This document shows positions 1 through 8,174 of a stretch of 64,000 nucleotides of DNA, piece after piece. Source of the stretch: Caminibacter mediatlanticus TB-2 (GTDB lineage Bacteria > Campylobacterota > Campylobacteria > Campylobacterales > Nautiliaceae). Location of the stretch: positions 732,001 through 796,000 of the forward strand of contig NZ_CP040463.1 of NCBI RefSeq assembly GCF_005843985.1, in the 5' to 3' direction. Position 1 is the stretch's first letter; each line of letters starts with the position of its first letter. Position numbers and translations under genes: made by a program. The notes under the pieces are model-generated. The model ran no database searches. It was not told the DNA's origin and was given only the letters and a program-made list of their open reading frames with translations.

Positions 1-1
1 T

Positions 2-433
2 AACAAACTAAAAAAAGGCGAATATGATGCAATAATCTTAGCTTATGCAGGAGTTAAGAGACTTAATATGATTAAAGAAGTAAAATATTTTGAGATTTTA
101 GATACAGATATAATGATTCCGGCAATGGGACAGGGAGCATTAGGAATTGAGACAATAAAAGATGAGAAAGTAATAGAAGCGGTAAAACCTTTAAATGATT
201 TGTGGACAAAAATTGAAGTTACTATTGAGAGAGATTTTGTAGATGAGTTAAATCTTGGATGTCATGCACCAGTTGGGGTAAATGCAAAAATTATGGTTGA
301 TGATTCTATTAAAATAAAAGCTGCAATTTTAGATAAAAACAATAAAGTGATTAAAAAAGAGATGGTAGTGTCATTTGATGAATGGGAAAATGCAGGAAGA
401 GAATTTGCAGAGGAATTTAAGGAATACTTATGA
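2..433 (+). CDS. hemC: Porphobilinogen deaminase (hydroxymethylbilane synthase), 3' part only
   Basis: HemC polymerises four porphobilinogen units into hydroxymethylbilane in tetrapyrrole synthesis. The reading frame is open from base 2, before the first ATG at 68, so the gene begins left of the window. The visible part reads YDAIILAYAGVKRL, then IPAMGQGALGIE, the conserved stretch near the end of the catalytic domains, followed by LGCHAPVGV in domain 3. The Cys in LGCHAP is the usual attachment point for the dipyrromethane cofactor. The stop overlaps the hemN start (ATGA), so the two haem genes are translationally coupled. The family call is firm; only the N-terminal half is missing. Confidence 0.93.
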   Translation, partial: NKLKKGEYDAIILAYAGVKRLNMIKEVKYFEILDTDIMIPAMGQGALGIETIKDEKVIEAVKPLNDLWTKIEVTIERDFVDELNLGCHAPVGVNAKIMVDDSIKIKAAILDKNNKVIKKEMVVSFDEWENAGREFAEEFKEYL

Positions 434-1782
434 TCGATTTTAAAAAATATGCTAAATTTTCAAGACACGCACCAAGATATACATCATATCCTACTGCTAT
501 TGAATTTAAAGAGTTAGCACCAGAAGATATTTATGAAGATTTAAAAAGTAATAAGCCTATTAGTCTTTATTTTCATCTTCCTTTTTGTAAAAGTGCTTGT
601 TATTTTTGTGGATGTAATGTAATTTATACAAGTAAAGCTGATAAAAGAAGAAGGTATATTGATTATTTAAAAAAAGAACTCAAACTTTGGTCAGAATATC
701 TTGATACTAATAGATTAGTTAGGCAACTACATTTTGGAGGTGGGACTCCTACCTTTTTTACTCCGCAAGAATTAGAAGAGATTTTTGAATTAATTTATTC
801 ATATTTTAAAAATTTTGAAAGTGATGCAGAAATTAGTGTTGAAATTGATCCAAGATTTTTTGATGAAAATCATATGAAAGTTTTAAAAAAATATGGTGTT
901 AATAGAATAAGTTTTGGAGTTCAAGATTTTAATGAACAAACTCAAAAAGCGGTAAATAGGATTCAGCCTTTCGATTTAACCAAAAAAGCAGTAGATATTG
1001 CAAGAAATTATGGAATAAATTCTATAAATATTGATTTGATTTATGGGCTTCCATATCAAAATTTAGAAACTTTTAAAAATACTCTTAAATTAGTAAAAGA
1101 ACTTAATCCAGATAGACTTGCGGTGTTTAATTATGCACATGTCCCTTGGCTTAAAAAAGGAATGAGAAAAATTGATGAAACTACTCTTCCAGCTCCTGAG
1201 GAGAAACTTAAAATTTTTAAATATACAATAGACTTCTTTGAAAATAATGGCTACAAAATGATTGGTATGGACCATTTTGCAAAAGAAGATGATGAATTAT
1301 TTAAGGCTATTGAAAAAGGCGAACTTCATAGAAATTTCCAAGGATATACCACAAAAGGTGGAGCAGATTTAATAGGAATTGGGCTAACTTCTATAAGTGA
1401 AACAGATAAAGCATATTTTCAAAATTATAAAGATTTAAAAACTTATGAAAAAGCAATTGATGAAGAAAAACTACCAATATTTAGAGGTGTTAAATTAAAT
1501 GAAGAAGATTTAATTAGAAAATATGTAATTATGGAGATGATGGCAAATTTTAGTTTTGATATACAAAGATTTGAAGAAAAATTTGGTATTAATTTTTTTG
1601 AAAAGTTTGAAGAAGAGATAAAAGAACTTGAAGAGTTTATAAAAGAAGGTTTAGTAGAAATTACGCCTAAAAAAATTAATGTGAGCAAAACAGGAAGTTT
1701 ATTAATTAGAAATATTGTTTTGCCATTTGATGAATATTTTAAGAAAATGAAAAATCAAAAAGTTTTTTCTAAAACTATTTAA
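430..1782 (+). CDS. hemN: Oxygen-independent coproporphyrinogen III oxidase (radical SAM)
   Basis: This cytoplasmic radical-SAM enzyme decarboxylates coproporphyrinogen III to protoporphyrinogen IX without O2, which suits an anaerobe. At 450 aa it has normal HemN length. The cluster-binding motif is FHLPFCKSACYFCGC, with Cys53, Cys57 and Cys60 binding the [4Fe-4S] and Cys62 being the extra HemN Cys. HFGGGTPTF follows at about residues 100-108. YTSYPTA near the N-terminus is also typical of HemN rather than of the shorter HemW proteins. Start overlaps the hemC stop by 4 nt. Confidence 0.95.
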   Translation: MIDFKKYAKFSRHAPRYTSYPTAIEFKELAPEDIYEDLKSNKPISLYFHLPFCKSACYFCGCNVIYTSKADKRRRYIDYLKKELKLWSEYLDTNRLVRQLHFGGGTPTFFTPQELEEIFELIYSYFKNFESDAEISVEIDPRFFDENHMKVLKKYGVNRISFGVQDFNEQTQKAVNRIQPFDLTKKAVDIARNYGINSINIDLIYGLPYQNLETFKNTLKLVKELNPDRLAVFNYAHVPWLKKGMRKIDETTLPAPEEKLKIFKYTIDFFENNGYKMIGMDHFAKEDDELFKAIEKGELHRNFQGYTTKGGADLIGIGLTSISETDKAYFQNYKDLKTYEKAIDEEKLPIFRGVKLNEEDLIRKYVIMEMMANFSFDIQRFEEKFGINFFEKFEEEIKELEEFIKEGLVEITPKKINVSKTGSLLIRNIVLPFDEYFKKMKNQKVFSKTI

Positions 1783-1793
1783 AGGCAAAAAAA

Positions 1794-2504
1794 ATGAGAA
1801 TTTCAATAGGAAATCTTCCATTAAAAAATATTAAAGCTGATATTTTTATGCATCCAATTAAATATAAAGATAGCATAATTTACGAACCAATGAGTGAAGA
1901 AGCTGTAATTGCTTTAATAACTAAACATTTTACATATGATAAGGTCCCAGAATATATAAATGATTATTTTGATGAAATGGATGATGGATATTTATTTAGT
2001 GAGAGTAATTTTGATGAGTTTGATTTAGAAAAATTAGAAGTTGGAACTTTACTTATTGGAAGGGATATTGCTCAGCATCCAAGAGTTGAAAATATAAAAA
2101 AGTTTTTAGCAATTTTGAGAGATTTTGGAGGTTTTAAAATTGAAGGAATAGATATTCCAGAATTTTTTTCACCAAGTGACCCAGAACTTGCTGAGATAGT
2201 AGAGGCTGAAAAGAGGTTTTATTTAGAGGATATTGCTGAGCTTGAAAGTTTTGATGGAAGTGTAGTGTATGCTTGTATTGACCCAACAGTTGTAAAAGGA
2301 GATGAACTTTTATGTAGTTATCAATTTGTAATTGCAAATAAAATAAAAAGTGAGAAAGTTAAAATTTTTTATTGTAATGAAGATAGATGCTTAGAGGAGA
2401 CTAAGGAGATAAAAAAAGATATTAATATAAAAGGGACATTTGGTATAATATTAAAAAAAGTAGACTCTTATCCATTTTTAAAGGTGGAAATTAGAAACTT
2501 ATAA
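1794..2504 (+). CDS. Uncharacterised acidic protein, 236 aa
   Basis: I do not recognise a family. The protein has no signal peptide or membrane segment and looks soluble. It is acidic in the middle, for example FDEMDD near residue 60 and many Glu between 110 and 150. Two Cys occur late, in IFYCNEDRC. The C-terminal third (GSVVYACIDPTVVKGDELLC) faintly recalls the end of Campylobacterota NuoG-like subunits, but I would not name it on that. It starts 11 nt after hemN with a weak AAAGG-like site and precedes the DJ-1 gene, so it is probably co-transcribed with the haem genes. Confidence 0.75.
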   Translation: MRISIGNLPLKNIKADIFMHPIKYKDSIIYEPMSEEAVIALITKHFTYDKVPEYINDYFDEMDDGYLFSESNFDEFDLEKLEVGTLLIGRDIAQHPRVENIKKFLAILRDFGGFKIEGIDIPEFFSPSDPELAEIVEAEKRFYLEDIAELESFDGSVVYACIDPTVVKGDELLCSYQFVIANKIKSEKVKIFYCNEDRCLEETKEIKKDINIKGTFGIILKKVDSYPFLKVEIRNL

Positions 2505-2534
2505 TTAGTTAAATATTTAAAAAAGGAGGTAAAA

Positions 2535-3086
2535 ATGGCAAAAGTATGTGTCCCACTTGCGAATGGATTTGAAGAAATTGAAGCTATTAGTTTAATTGAT
2601 GTAATGAGAAGAGGAGGTCTTGAAGTTATAGTTGCAGGAGTTGGAGGAGATGTTATTTATGGAGCTCATAATGTAAGAGTTATTCCAGATACAAAAATTG
2701 AACTTGTAAATGTAGATGAGCTTGATTTAGTTGTACTTCCTGGTGGTCTTCCAGGGGCTATTAATTTAGCAAAAGATGAATATGTGCAAAATTTGCTTAA
2801 AGAAATGGATAAAAAAGGTAAATATGTAGGTGCAATTTGTGCAGCTCCATATGCCCTAAAAGAAGCAGGAGTACTTAAAGATAAATATACTGCATATCCA
2901 GGATGGGAAGAAAATATTAAAAAAGAAGGATATGTAGCAGATGCAAAAGTTGTTGAAGATAAAAATGTTTTAACAAGTAAAGGTCCTGGGACTGCAATTT
3001 GTTTTGGGCTTGAAATAGTTAAAAAATTTGCAGGAGAAGAAGTATATAAACAATTAAAAGAAGGCTTGCTTGCGGATTATTGCTAA
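2535..3086 (+). CDS. DJ-1/PfpI (ThiJ/YajL) family protein
   Basis: This 183-aa protein is a single-domain member of the DJ-1/PfpI superfamily, whose members act as glyoxalases, deglycases or chaperones in oxidative and carbonyl stress. The nucleophile elbow is GAICAAPYAL with Cys102. The conserved acidic position is in GFEEIEA (residues 11-17), and VLPGGLPGA lies at about 68-76. Length and motif order match YajL/DJ-1. A strong AAAAAGGAGG site precedes the ATG. The exact activity cannot be told from sequence. Confidence 0.9.
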   Translation: MAKVCVPLANGFEEIEAISLIDVMRRGGLEVIVAGVGGDVIYGAHNVRVIPDTKIELVNVDELDLVVLPGGLPGAINLAKDEYVQNLLKEMDKKGKYVGAICAAPYALKEAGVLKDKYTAYPGWEENIKKEGYVADAKVVEDKNVLTSKGPGTAICFGLEIVKKFAGEEVYKQLKEGLLADYC

Positions 3087-3102
3087 TTTTTAGGAGGGGA
3101 AA

Positions 3103-3405
3103 ATGATTGGAATTGAAGCATTAGAATGTTTTTTAGAAAACTGGCATAGTAAGATAAAAGAGTATGAAAACTACGATGAATTTGAAGCAATGGTTGAATA
3201 TGCATTTGGAAGTGATGTTAGAGTTGTTAATACAAGAGTTATAGTAGAGAAGTTTTTTGAGAAAAAAATTAGGTTTGAAGATTTGTTATTTGAAGATTTA
3301 AAAACTTGCTTTTTACCAGAAGAAGTTGAATTTGATGAAGAGAATGGAAATCTTTATATAAATAGAAATCTTTACAAAATAAAAATAGCTCCGAGGATTT
3401 GCTAA
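3103..3405 (+). CDS. Uncharacterised small acidic protein, 100 aa
   Basis: No family recognised. It is a soluble, Glu/Phe-rich protein with a GGAGGGG-type ribosome-binding site 5 nt before ATG, directly behind the DJ-1 gene, so very likely a real gene. The last residues are APRIC, and the last codons lie inside the hairpin shared with the convergent hypA gene. No motif suggests an enzyme. Confidence 0.7.
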   Translation: MIGIEALECFLENWHSKIKEYENYDEFEAMVEYAFGSDVRVVNTRVIVEKFFEKKIRFEDLLFEDLKTCFLPEEVEFDEENGNLYINRNLYKIKIAPRIC

Positions 3406-3415
3406 TCCTCTTTTT
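3393..3415. terminator. Hairpin terminator between convergent genes
   Basis: GAGGATT pairs perfectly with AATCCTC around a 4-nt loop (TGCT) and is followed by five T on the plus strand. It covers the last codons of the 100-aa gene and the 3' end of hypA. The plus-strand direction fits a classical intrinsic terminator; on the minus strand the U-tract is poorer, so hypA termination is less certain. Confidence 0.75.
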
Positions 3416-3752
3416 CTAATTCTAAACTCATTAAATACATATCTTCACCATCAATAATTTTTATATTAACTCCTTTACAATTTGGACATACATATTCATC
3501 TTTATTTGGTTCTCCTTCATAATTACAATCATTACATTTTATTACAATTGGTTGATTTATAATTATAAATTCTGCTTCTTCACAAACAGTTCCTTCTTTG
3601 AAAGTATCAAAAGCAGTTTTTAATAAATCTGGTTCTACTCCACTGAGTTCACCAATTTTTATTTCAAGTTTTGTAACTTTTTTTGCGTTATTTTTTTTGG
3701 CATGCTCATCGGCAAGTCGAAGTAGTGAATCAACTATTGAAAATTCATGCAT
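3402..3752 (-). CDS. hypA: Hydrogenase/urease nickel incorporation protein HypA
   Basis: HypA is a small nickel metallochaperone that works with HypB to insert Ni into [NiFe] hydrogenase. It begins MHEFSIVDSLL, with His2 and Glu3 in the N-terminal nickel site. Its zinc site is two CxxC pairs, Cys73/Cys76 (CNDC) and Cys89/Cys92 (CPNC). Length of 116 aa is normal. It stands apart from the other hyp genes (hypF near 23 kb, hypBCDE near 30-34 kb) and is divergent from the TetR/sensor-hydrogenase unit. Confidence 0.96.
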   Translation of the reverse strand: MHEFSIVDSLLRLADEHAKKNNAKKVTKLEIKIGELSGVEPDLLKTAFDTFKEGTVCEEAEFIIINQPIVIKCNDCNYEGEPNKDEYVCPNCKGVNIKIIDGEDMYLMSLELEKED

Positions 3753-3777
3753 TATTAACCTTTTTTATAAATTATAT

Positions 3778-3783
3778 TATAAT
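3778..3783 (+). promoter_or_regulatory. Putative -10 box for the TetR/sensor-hydrogenase unit
   Basis: A perfect TATAAT lies 24 nt before the TetR start in the 55-nt gap between divergent hypA and the regulator. No good -35 is visible, as is common in Campylobacterota. The gap is short enough that a repressor bound here could affect both directions. Confidence 0.45.
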
Positions 3784-3807
3784 AAATATAAAAAATAAAG
3801 GAATATA

Positions 3808-4392
3808 ATGGGAAGTAGGGAAGAAAAAAAAGAGTATATAATGAAAACTGCTCTTAATCTTTTTGCTAAACAGGGTTTTTTTAATACTACTATTTCTGAT
3901 ATTGCAAAAGAGATGGGAATGAGTGTTGGAAATTTATATAACTATTTTCCAAGTAAAGAATCTCTCGCAAAAGAGCTTTTAATATATACTTCCAAAAAAT
4001 TTGGAGAAGAGATGAGAAAAATAAATGAGATGGATATTCATAGTAAAGATAAAATCAAAAAAATTGTCGAACTTTATTTTAAGAAAGCTCAGGAAGAACC
4101 AGAACTTGTAGACTATTTTATGAGAGTTTATCTCTCAAATAAAGAGATATTCAACAATGGATGTGAAGGAATGCTTTGTGTTTCATCGTTTGTAACAGAA
4201 ATAATGATTCTTTTTGAAGAAGGTGTTAGAAAAAAAGAACTTAAAAATCAAGATTTTTTTGCAGCATTTGGACTTTTTATGGGATATATTGGAGGTATTG
4301 CGTTTTTAAATAGAGAAAATATATTAGGAAAATCACTTAATGAGTATATTGAACCTGTAAGTGAGAATATTTACAATGCACTTAAAGCCTAA
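3808..4392 (+). CDS. TetR/AcrR family transcriptional regulator
   Basis: This 194-aa protein has an N-terminal TetR helix-turn-helix (TTISDIAKEMGMSVGNLYNYF, in two parts at residues 27-47), the standard YxxF end of the recognition region, and a variable helical ligand domain. AAGGA precedes the ATG. Its stop lies inside the start region of the downstream hydrogenase small subunit, so the regulator and the putative H2 sensor are translationally coupled. The ligand domain contains an unusual Cys pair in NGCEGMLCVSS near residues 110-120, which might respond to redox or metal. That last point is inference. Confidence 0.9.
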   Translation: MGSREEKKEYIMKTALNLFAKQGFFNTTISDIAKEMGMSVGNLYNYFPSKESLAKELLIYTSKKFGEEMRKINEMDIHSKDKIKKIVELYFKKAQEEPELVDYFMRVYLSNKEIFNNGCEGMLCVSSFVTEIMILFEEGVRKKELKNQDFFAAFGLFMGYIGGIAFLNRENILGKSLNEYIEPVSENIYNALKA

Positions 4393-5224
4393 AATAGTTT
4401 GGATTGATGGTATTGGCTGTAATGGATGCAGTCATTCTTTTTTTAATTATGAAGAGTTTGATAATTTTTTAGATGATTTTGAACTTCTTTATCATCCTCT
4501 TTTGTATTTTGATAATTTTGAAAAAAAAAGTGATATTTTAATAATTGAAGGAGCTTTAAGAGAAGGTTTTAAAAGAAACAATAAAAATTTAATCAAATTA
4601 ATAGAAGAATTGATTATAAATTCAAAATTTGTAATATGTTTAGGGACTTGTAGTAGTTATGGTGGAATTTTTGGTGAAGGAGTTATGTTTAATAAAAAAG
4701 AAAATGGAATTTTTTATGATTATAAAAATAAAATAATTAACATCCCAGGTTGTCCTCCTCATCCTAACTGGCTTGGATATGTTTTATATATGATAAAGGA
4801 ACATCAAGAAATTTTACTTGACGAACTTAATAGACCAAAAGAAATTTTTGCATTTACTACTCATGCTGGATGTAGTAGAAATGAGTATTTTGAGTGGAAA
4901 ATAGATAGTGAAAATTTTGGTGAAAAAGAAGGGTGTTTATTTTATTATCAAGGATGCCAAGGTCCATTTACTCATAGTAGTTGTAATAGAGATTTATGGA
5001 ATGGGGTTAATTCAAAAACAAGAGCAGGTACTCCTTGTTTTGGGTGTACAGAGAGTTGTTTTCCTAAAAATGAGCTTTTTAAAACACAAACTCTAATGGG
5101 GATTCCTGCAAATATTCCACTTGGTGTAAGTAAAAGAGCATATCTTACACTTAGTGGAATTGCAAAAAGTTTAAAAAATGAAAGATTAAGTCAAAAATTA
5201 TTTGAGTATAAAGATAAAAAATGA
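4376..5224 (+). CDS. hupU: Cytoplasmic [NiFe] hydrogenase small subunit, HupU/HoxB-like (sensor type)
   Basis: Small subunits carry the Fe-S relay from the [NiFe] site. This one has no twin-arginine signal and no C-terminal anchor; the mature sequence begins at once with KIVWIDGIGCNGCSHSFF, with proximal-cluster Cys15 and Cys18. LGTCSSYGG and INIPGCPPHP supply the other proximal ligands. THAGCSRN, GCQGPFTHSSC and CFGCTESCFP supply the other two clusters. The ATG at 4376 is preferred to a GTG at 4361 because little precedes the core fold in cytosolic members. Lack of export and the partner's missing C-terminal tail point to the regulatory/cytoplasmic group 2 class. A low-activity uptake role remains possible. 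The symbol is by analogy. Confidence 0.88.
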   Translation: MHLKPKIVWIDGIGCNGCSHSFFNYEEFDNFLDDFELLYHPLLYFDNFEKKSDILIIEGALREGFKRNNKNLIKLIEELIINSKFVICLGTCSSYGGIFGEGVMFNKKENGIFYDYKNKIINIPGCPPHPNWLGYVLYMIKEHQEILLDELNRPKEIFAFTTHAGCSRNEYFEWKIDSENFGEKEGCLFYYQGCQGPFTHSSCNRDLWNGVNSKTRAGTPCFGCTESCFPKNELFKTQTLMGIPANIPLGVSKRAYLTLSGIAKSLKNERLSQKLFEYKDKK

Positions 5225-6381
5225 AAATAACAAAAAAAATAATAAATAAAATAGAAGGTGAAGCAGAATTAAAAATTTATCAAAAAGATGGTATTATTGA
5301 TTTTGTAGAAATATTTTTTTGGCAATATAGAGGAATAGAACAGTATTTAGTAAATAGGCATTTTTTAGATGCATTAGTAATAAATCCAAGAATTTGTGGG
5401 ATATGTGGGCATGCTCATTTGCTTGCAACTGCCAAAGCTATTGAGAATGCTTTGAATTTAAAAATAACTAAAAAAGCTGAAATTTTAAGGGATATAACAA
5501 GTGGTCTTGAAATTATTCAAAATCATATTAAATGGTTTTATTTAACACTTTATCCTACTCAAATAAAAGATAAAAGTTACATATTAAAAGCTTTAAATAT
5601 TGTGAAAAAAATTTCAAAAATTATTGCTATTATTGGAGGACAATTTCCTCATAATTCATATATTATACCAGGTGGTGTGACTTGCGATTTAACAAATTTA
5701 GATATTATAAAGATTAAAAACTTATTAAAAAAACTAAGAGAGGATATTTATACCATTATTGATGAAAATGGGAAAAGTCATGATTTAGAAAAGTTTTTTG
5801 AAAATTTACCTAAGAATATAGGAAAAAGTTTAAATAAATTTTTGGTATTAGGAGATAACTTATTTTTTAAACCAAATGGAACTTTTACAAATGTAAAGGA
5901 ATTTTCAAACAATTCATTTTTTAAAAATGTTTTATATAATGAAGAATATTATGAAGTTGGTCCACTTGCAAGAAATTTACAAAATAAGACAATAAATACA
6001 ATTTATGAAAAATATCAAGATAGTATATATACAAGAATTTTTGCACGTCTTTATGAGATACTGTTGATTATAAATTATTTAATTAAAGAAATAGAAGATT
6101 TAGATATTACTCAAAAAAGTTTTTTAAATTATAAAAAAAGAACTTGTGGAAGTGGAGTAAGTGTAATAGAAGCTCCAAGAGGTAGTTTAATACATAAAAT
6201 AAAAATTGAAAATGAAAAAATCAAATTTTACGATATTGTAATGCCTTCTCAGTTTTATTTGTCAAACGGAACAAAAGAAAAGCCATCAGCATCTCAAATG
6301 GCTTTAATGGGAGAAGAAATTAAATATATTGATACAATTTTTAAATGTTTTGATATTTGTGCTGTTTGTGTTATTCATTAA
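5221..6381 (+). CDS. hupV: Cytoplasmic [NiFe] hydrogenase large subunit, HupV/HoxC-like, no C-terminal tail
   Basis: This subunit carries the [NiFe] site. The N-terminal L1 motif is RICGICGHAH with Cys59 and Cys62. The C-terminal L2 motif is DICAVCVIH with Cys380 and Cys383. The protein ends exactly at His386 of L2, so there is no peptide for a maturation endopeptidase to remove. Uptake hydrogenases such as HydB here carry a cleaved tail, whereas H2-sensing HupV/HoxC proteins lack it. At 386 aa it is short for a large subunit. Start overlaps the small-subunit stop by 4 nt. Its 3' end overlaps the convergent transporter gene by 11 nt. Confidence 0.88.
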   Translation: MKITKKIINKIEGEAELKIYQKDGIIDFVEIFFWQYRGIEQYLVNRHFLDALVINPRICGICGHAHLLATAKAIENALNLKITKKAEILRDITSGLEIIQNHIKWFYLTLYPTQIKDKSYILKALNIVKKISKIIAIIGGQFPHNSYIIPGGVTCDLTNLDIIKIKNLLKKLREDIYTIIDENGKSHDLEKFFENLPKNIGKSLNKFLVLGDNLFFKPNGTFTNVKEFSNNSFFKNVLYNEEYYEVGPLARNLQNKTINTIYEKYQDSIYTRIFARLYEILLIINYLIKEIEDLDITQKSFLNYKKRTCGSGVSVIEAPRGSLIHKIKIENEKIKFYDIVMPSQFYLSNGTKEKPSASQMALMGEEIKYIDTIFKCFDICAVCVIH

Positions 6382-7228
6382 TTTTAAATTTATCTCCAAT
6401 TTCTGAAATTAAAATTGCAGCTATTACTAAAATTCCACCTATTATTTGCTTTAATGTCAGAATTTCTCCAAAAAAATATCCTATTATTGCTGCACTTACA
6501 GGTTCAAGTGTAAATATAACAGCTGTTTTTGTAGGAGATGTATATCTTTGTGCGTAAGTTTGCACTAAATAAGCGAAAATTGTTGCAAATATTACTGTTA
6601 CAAAAATTGCTAAAAAAACATCAAATGAAAAGATTATTTTATTATGTTCAAAAGGAGTAAAAATTAATGAAAATAGTGAAACAAACAAAAATTGAAAAGT
6701 AACTAATGAAAATATATTATATTTTTTTGAATAAATATCTGTAAATAATATATGTAGTGCTACAAATATATCACATAGTAGTGTTAAAGTTATTCCAAAA
6801 GATAATTTAAATCCAGAAGAATTACTTAAAAGATATAATCCTATGAGAGATAAAAATGCTCCAATAATTACATTTGTTTTAATTTGTTTTTTAAAAAATA
6901 GAAATGCAAAAAAAGGGACTATAACAACATAAAATCCAGTTACAAATGCCACAATACTTGATTTTTCATATAAAAGAGCATATGTTTGTAAGGAAAAAGC
7001 TAAAAAGTTAAAAAGTCCTAAGAACATTGCTGCTTTTATAGTTGAAATATTATAAGAAATTTTTTTATAAAAAATTATATACATTAAAGCAAAAGCTAAA
7101 AAAAACCTAATAAACAAAAAAGAAAATGGAGGAATATCTTGGAGAGCGTTTTGAACTAAAATAAAAGTACTACCCCACGCAATAGCAACTAAAACTAATA
7201 AAAGGTCAGAAATCTTTTTAAAATCCAC
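6371..7228 (-). CDS. EamA/DMT-family membrane transporter
   Basis: This 285-aa integral membrane protein has about ten hydrophobic helices in two similar halves, as in EamA (DUF6) drug/metabolite transporters. AIAWGSTFILVQNAL near the N-terminus and YAQRYTSPTKTAVIFTLEPVSAAIIGYF in the second half (residues about 228-255) are typical. Substrates of the family range from amino acids to purines, and none can be assigned. Translation appears to start at a GTG that overlaps the end of the ABC permease, so it is probably in the same minus-strand operon as the amino-acid importer. Confidence 0.9.
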   Translation of the reverse strand: MDFKKISDLLLVLVAIAWGSTFILVQNALQDIPPFSFLFIRFFLAFALMYIIFYKKISYNISTIKAAMFLGLFNFLAFSLQTYALLYEKSSIVAFVTGFYVVIVPFFAFLFFKKQIKTNVIIGAFLSLIGLYLLSNSSGFKLSFGITLTLLCDIFVALHILFTDIYSKKYNIFSLVTFQFLFVSLFSLIFTPFEHNKIIFSFDVFLAIFVTVIFATIFAYLVQTYAQRYTSPTKTAVIFTLEPVSAAIIGYFFGEILTLKQIIGGILVIAAILISEIGDKFKINE

Positions 7229-8174
7229 CTTTTAATTTCATCCTTTTTTCGAGTTTGTGTCCAATGAAACTTAATATGGATGTTAACATCAAATAAAGCG
7301 CTGCAACAGTAAGCCAAGTTTCAAATGGTGAGAATGTATTAGCAACAATTTCTCTACCTACTTTTGTTAAATCTGTAATTGATATAATTGATACAAGTGA
7401 ACTATCTTTTATTAGTGAAATTAATTCACCAACTAATGCTGGTAAAGCTTTTCTTAATGCTTGTGGTAAGATAATATACCACATCCTTTGAAATGCATTA
7501 AATCCAAGAGATTTGGCTGCTTCATGTTGACCTTTATCGATTGATTGGATTGCTCCTCTTAAAATCTCAGCAATATATGCACCATAAAAAATAGATAAAC
7601 TCATAACACCTGCCCAAAATCTTGGCATATTAAAAATTGTCGCAATAATGAAATAAAAAATAAAGAGTTGTACCAAAAGAGGAGTTCCTCTAATGACAGT
7701 TACATATACACTCCCTATATAGTTTAAAGCTGGTATACCACTTAATCTTAAAATAGCAATAATTAGACCAATTATGAATGCAAAAAACATTGATATAAAT
7801 GAAATTTTAATAGTTATCCATAAACCTAATAAAAAAGGACCAGGTTCAATTTTAGTTTTATATGCTATTTCATCATCTTGATAAATATAATCTCCATTTT
7901 TAAATTCTAATTTATATCCATTGATATTAAATTCTTTTTTACTTTTATCTTCACAAATTATAATAGCTTTATTATCTTTAATTGATAATTTTCCATCACA
8001 AGGAGAAGTAATAGGGATTTTTTTTTCATAAACAAAATATTTAGGAATCATATCCCATTTCCAATTGTAATTAATTTTACTTGCAGCTTGATATAAAAAA
8101 AAGGCTAAAAAAAGATAAAAAAGAATAGTAAGAGCTATCCCTATACTTTTTTTCTTTAAAATAGAAGATCTCAT
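7218..8174 (-). CDS. Amino-acid ABC transporter permease (HisM/GlnP type) with an extra N-terminal domain
   Basis: The C-terminal 200 residues form a polar amino-acid permease with YVTVIRGTPLLVQLF and the EAA loop GQHEAAKSLGFNAFQRMWYI. Before it stands one membrane helix and then about 80 hydrophilic residues (TSPCDGKLSIKDNKAIIICE and on to FKNGDYIYQDDEIAYKTK), which are not part of a standard permease and would lie outside the inner membrane. I choose the ATG that overlaps the binding-protein stop as ATGA, with AAGAG upstream, over an in-frame ATG 18 nt earlier. No ATPase gene is adjacent, so one must be supplied from elsewhere. Confidence 0.9.
   Translation of the reverse strand: MRSSILKKKSIGIALTILFYLFLAFFLYQAASKINYNWKWDMIPKYFVYEKKIPITSPCDGKLSIKDNKAIIICEDKSKKEFNINGYKLEFKNGDYIYQDDEIAYKTKIEPGPFLLGLWITIKISFISMFFAFIIGLIIAILRLSGIPALNYIGSVYVTVIRGTPLLVQLFIFYFIIATIFNMPRFWAGVMSLSIFYGAYIAEILRGAIQSIDKGQHEAAKSLGFNAFQRMWYIILPQALRKALPALVGELISLIKDSSLVSIISITDLTKVGREIVANTFSPFETWLTVAALYLMLTSILSFIGHKLEKRMKLKGGF

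Noticed and set aside
1090-1688. Minus-strand open frames opposite hemN
   Set aside because: They are mirror frames of a well-defined gene in AT-rich DNA, without ribosome-binding sites or family motifs.
4361-4375. GTG at 4361 as start of the sensor-hydrogenase small subunit
   Set aside because: No ribosome-binding site suits it, and cytosolic small subunits begin close to the first Fe-S motif; the ATG at 4376 fits better, though neither is proven.
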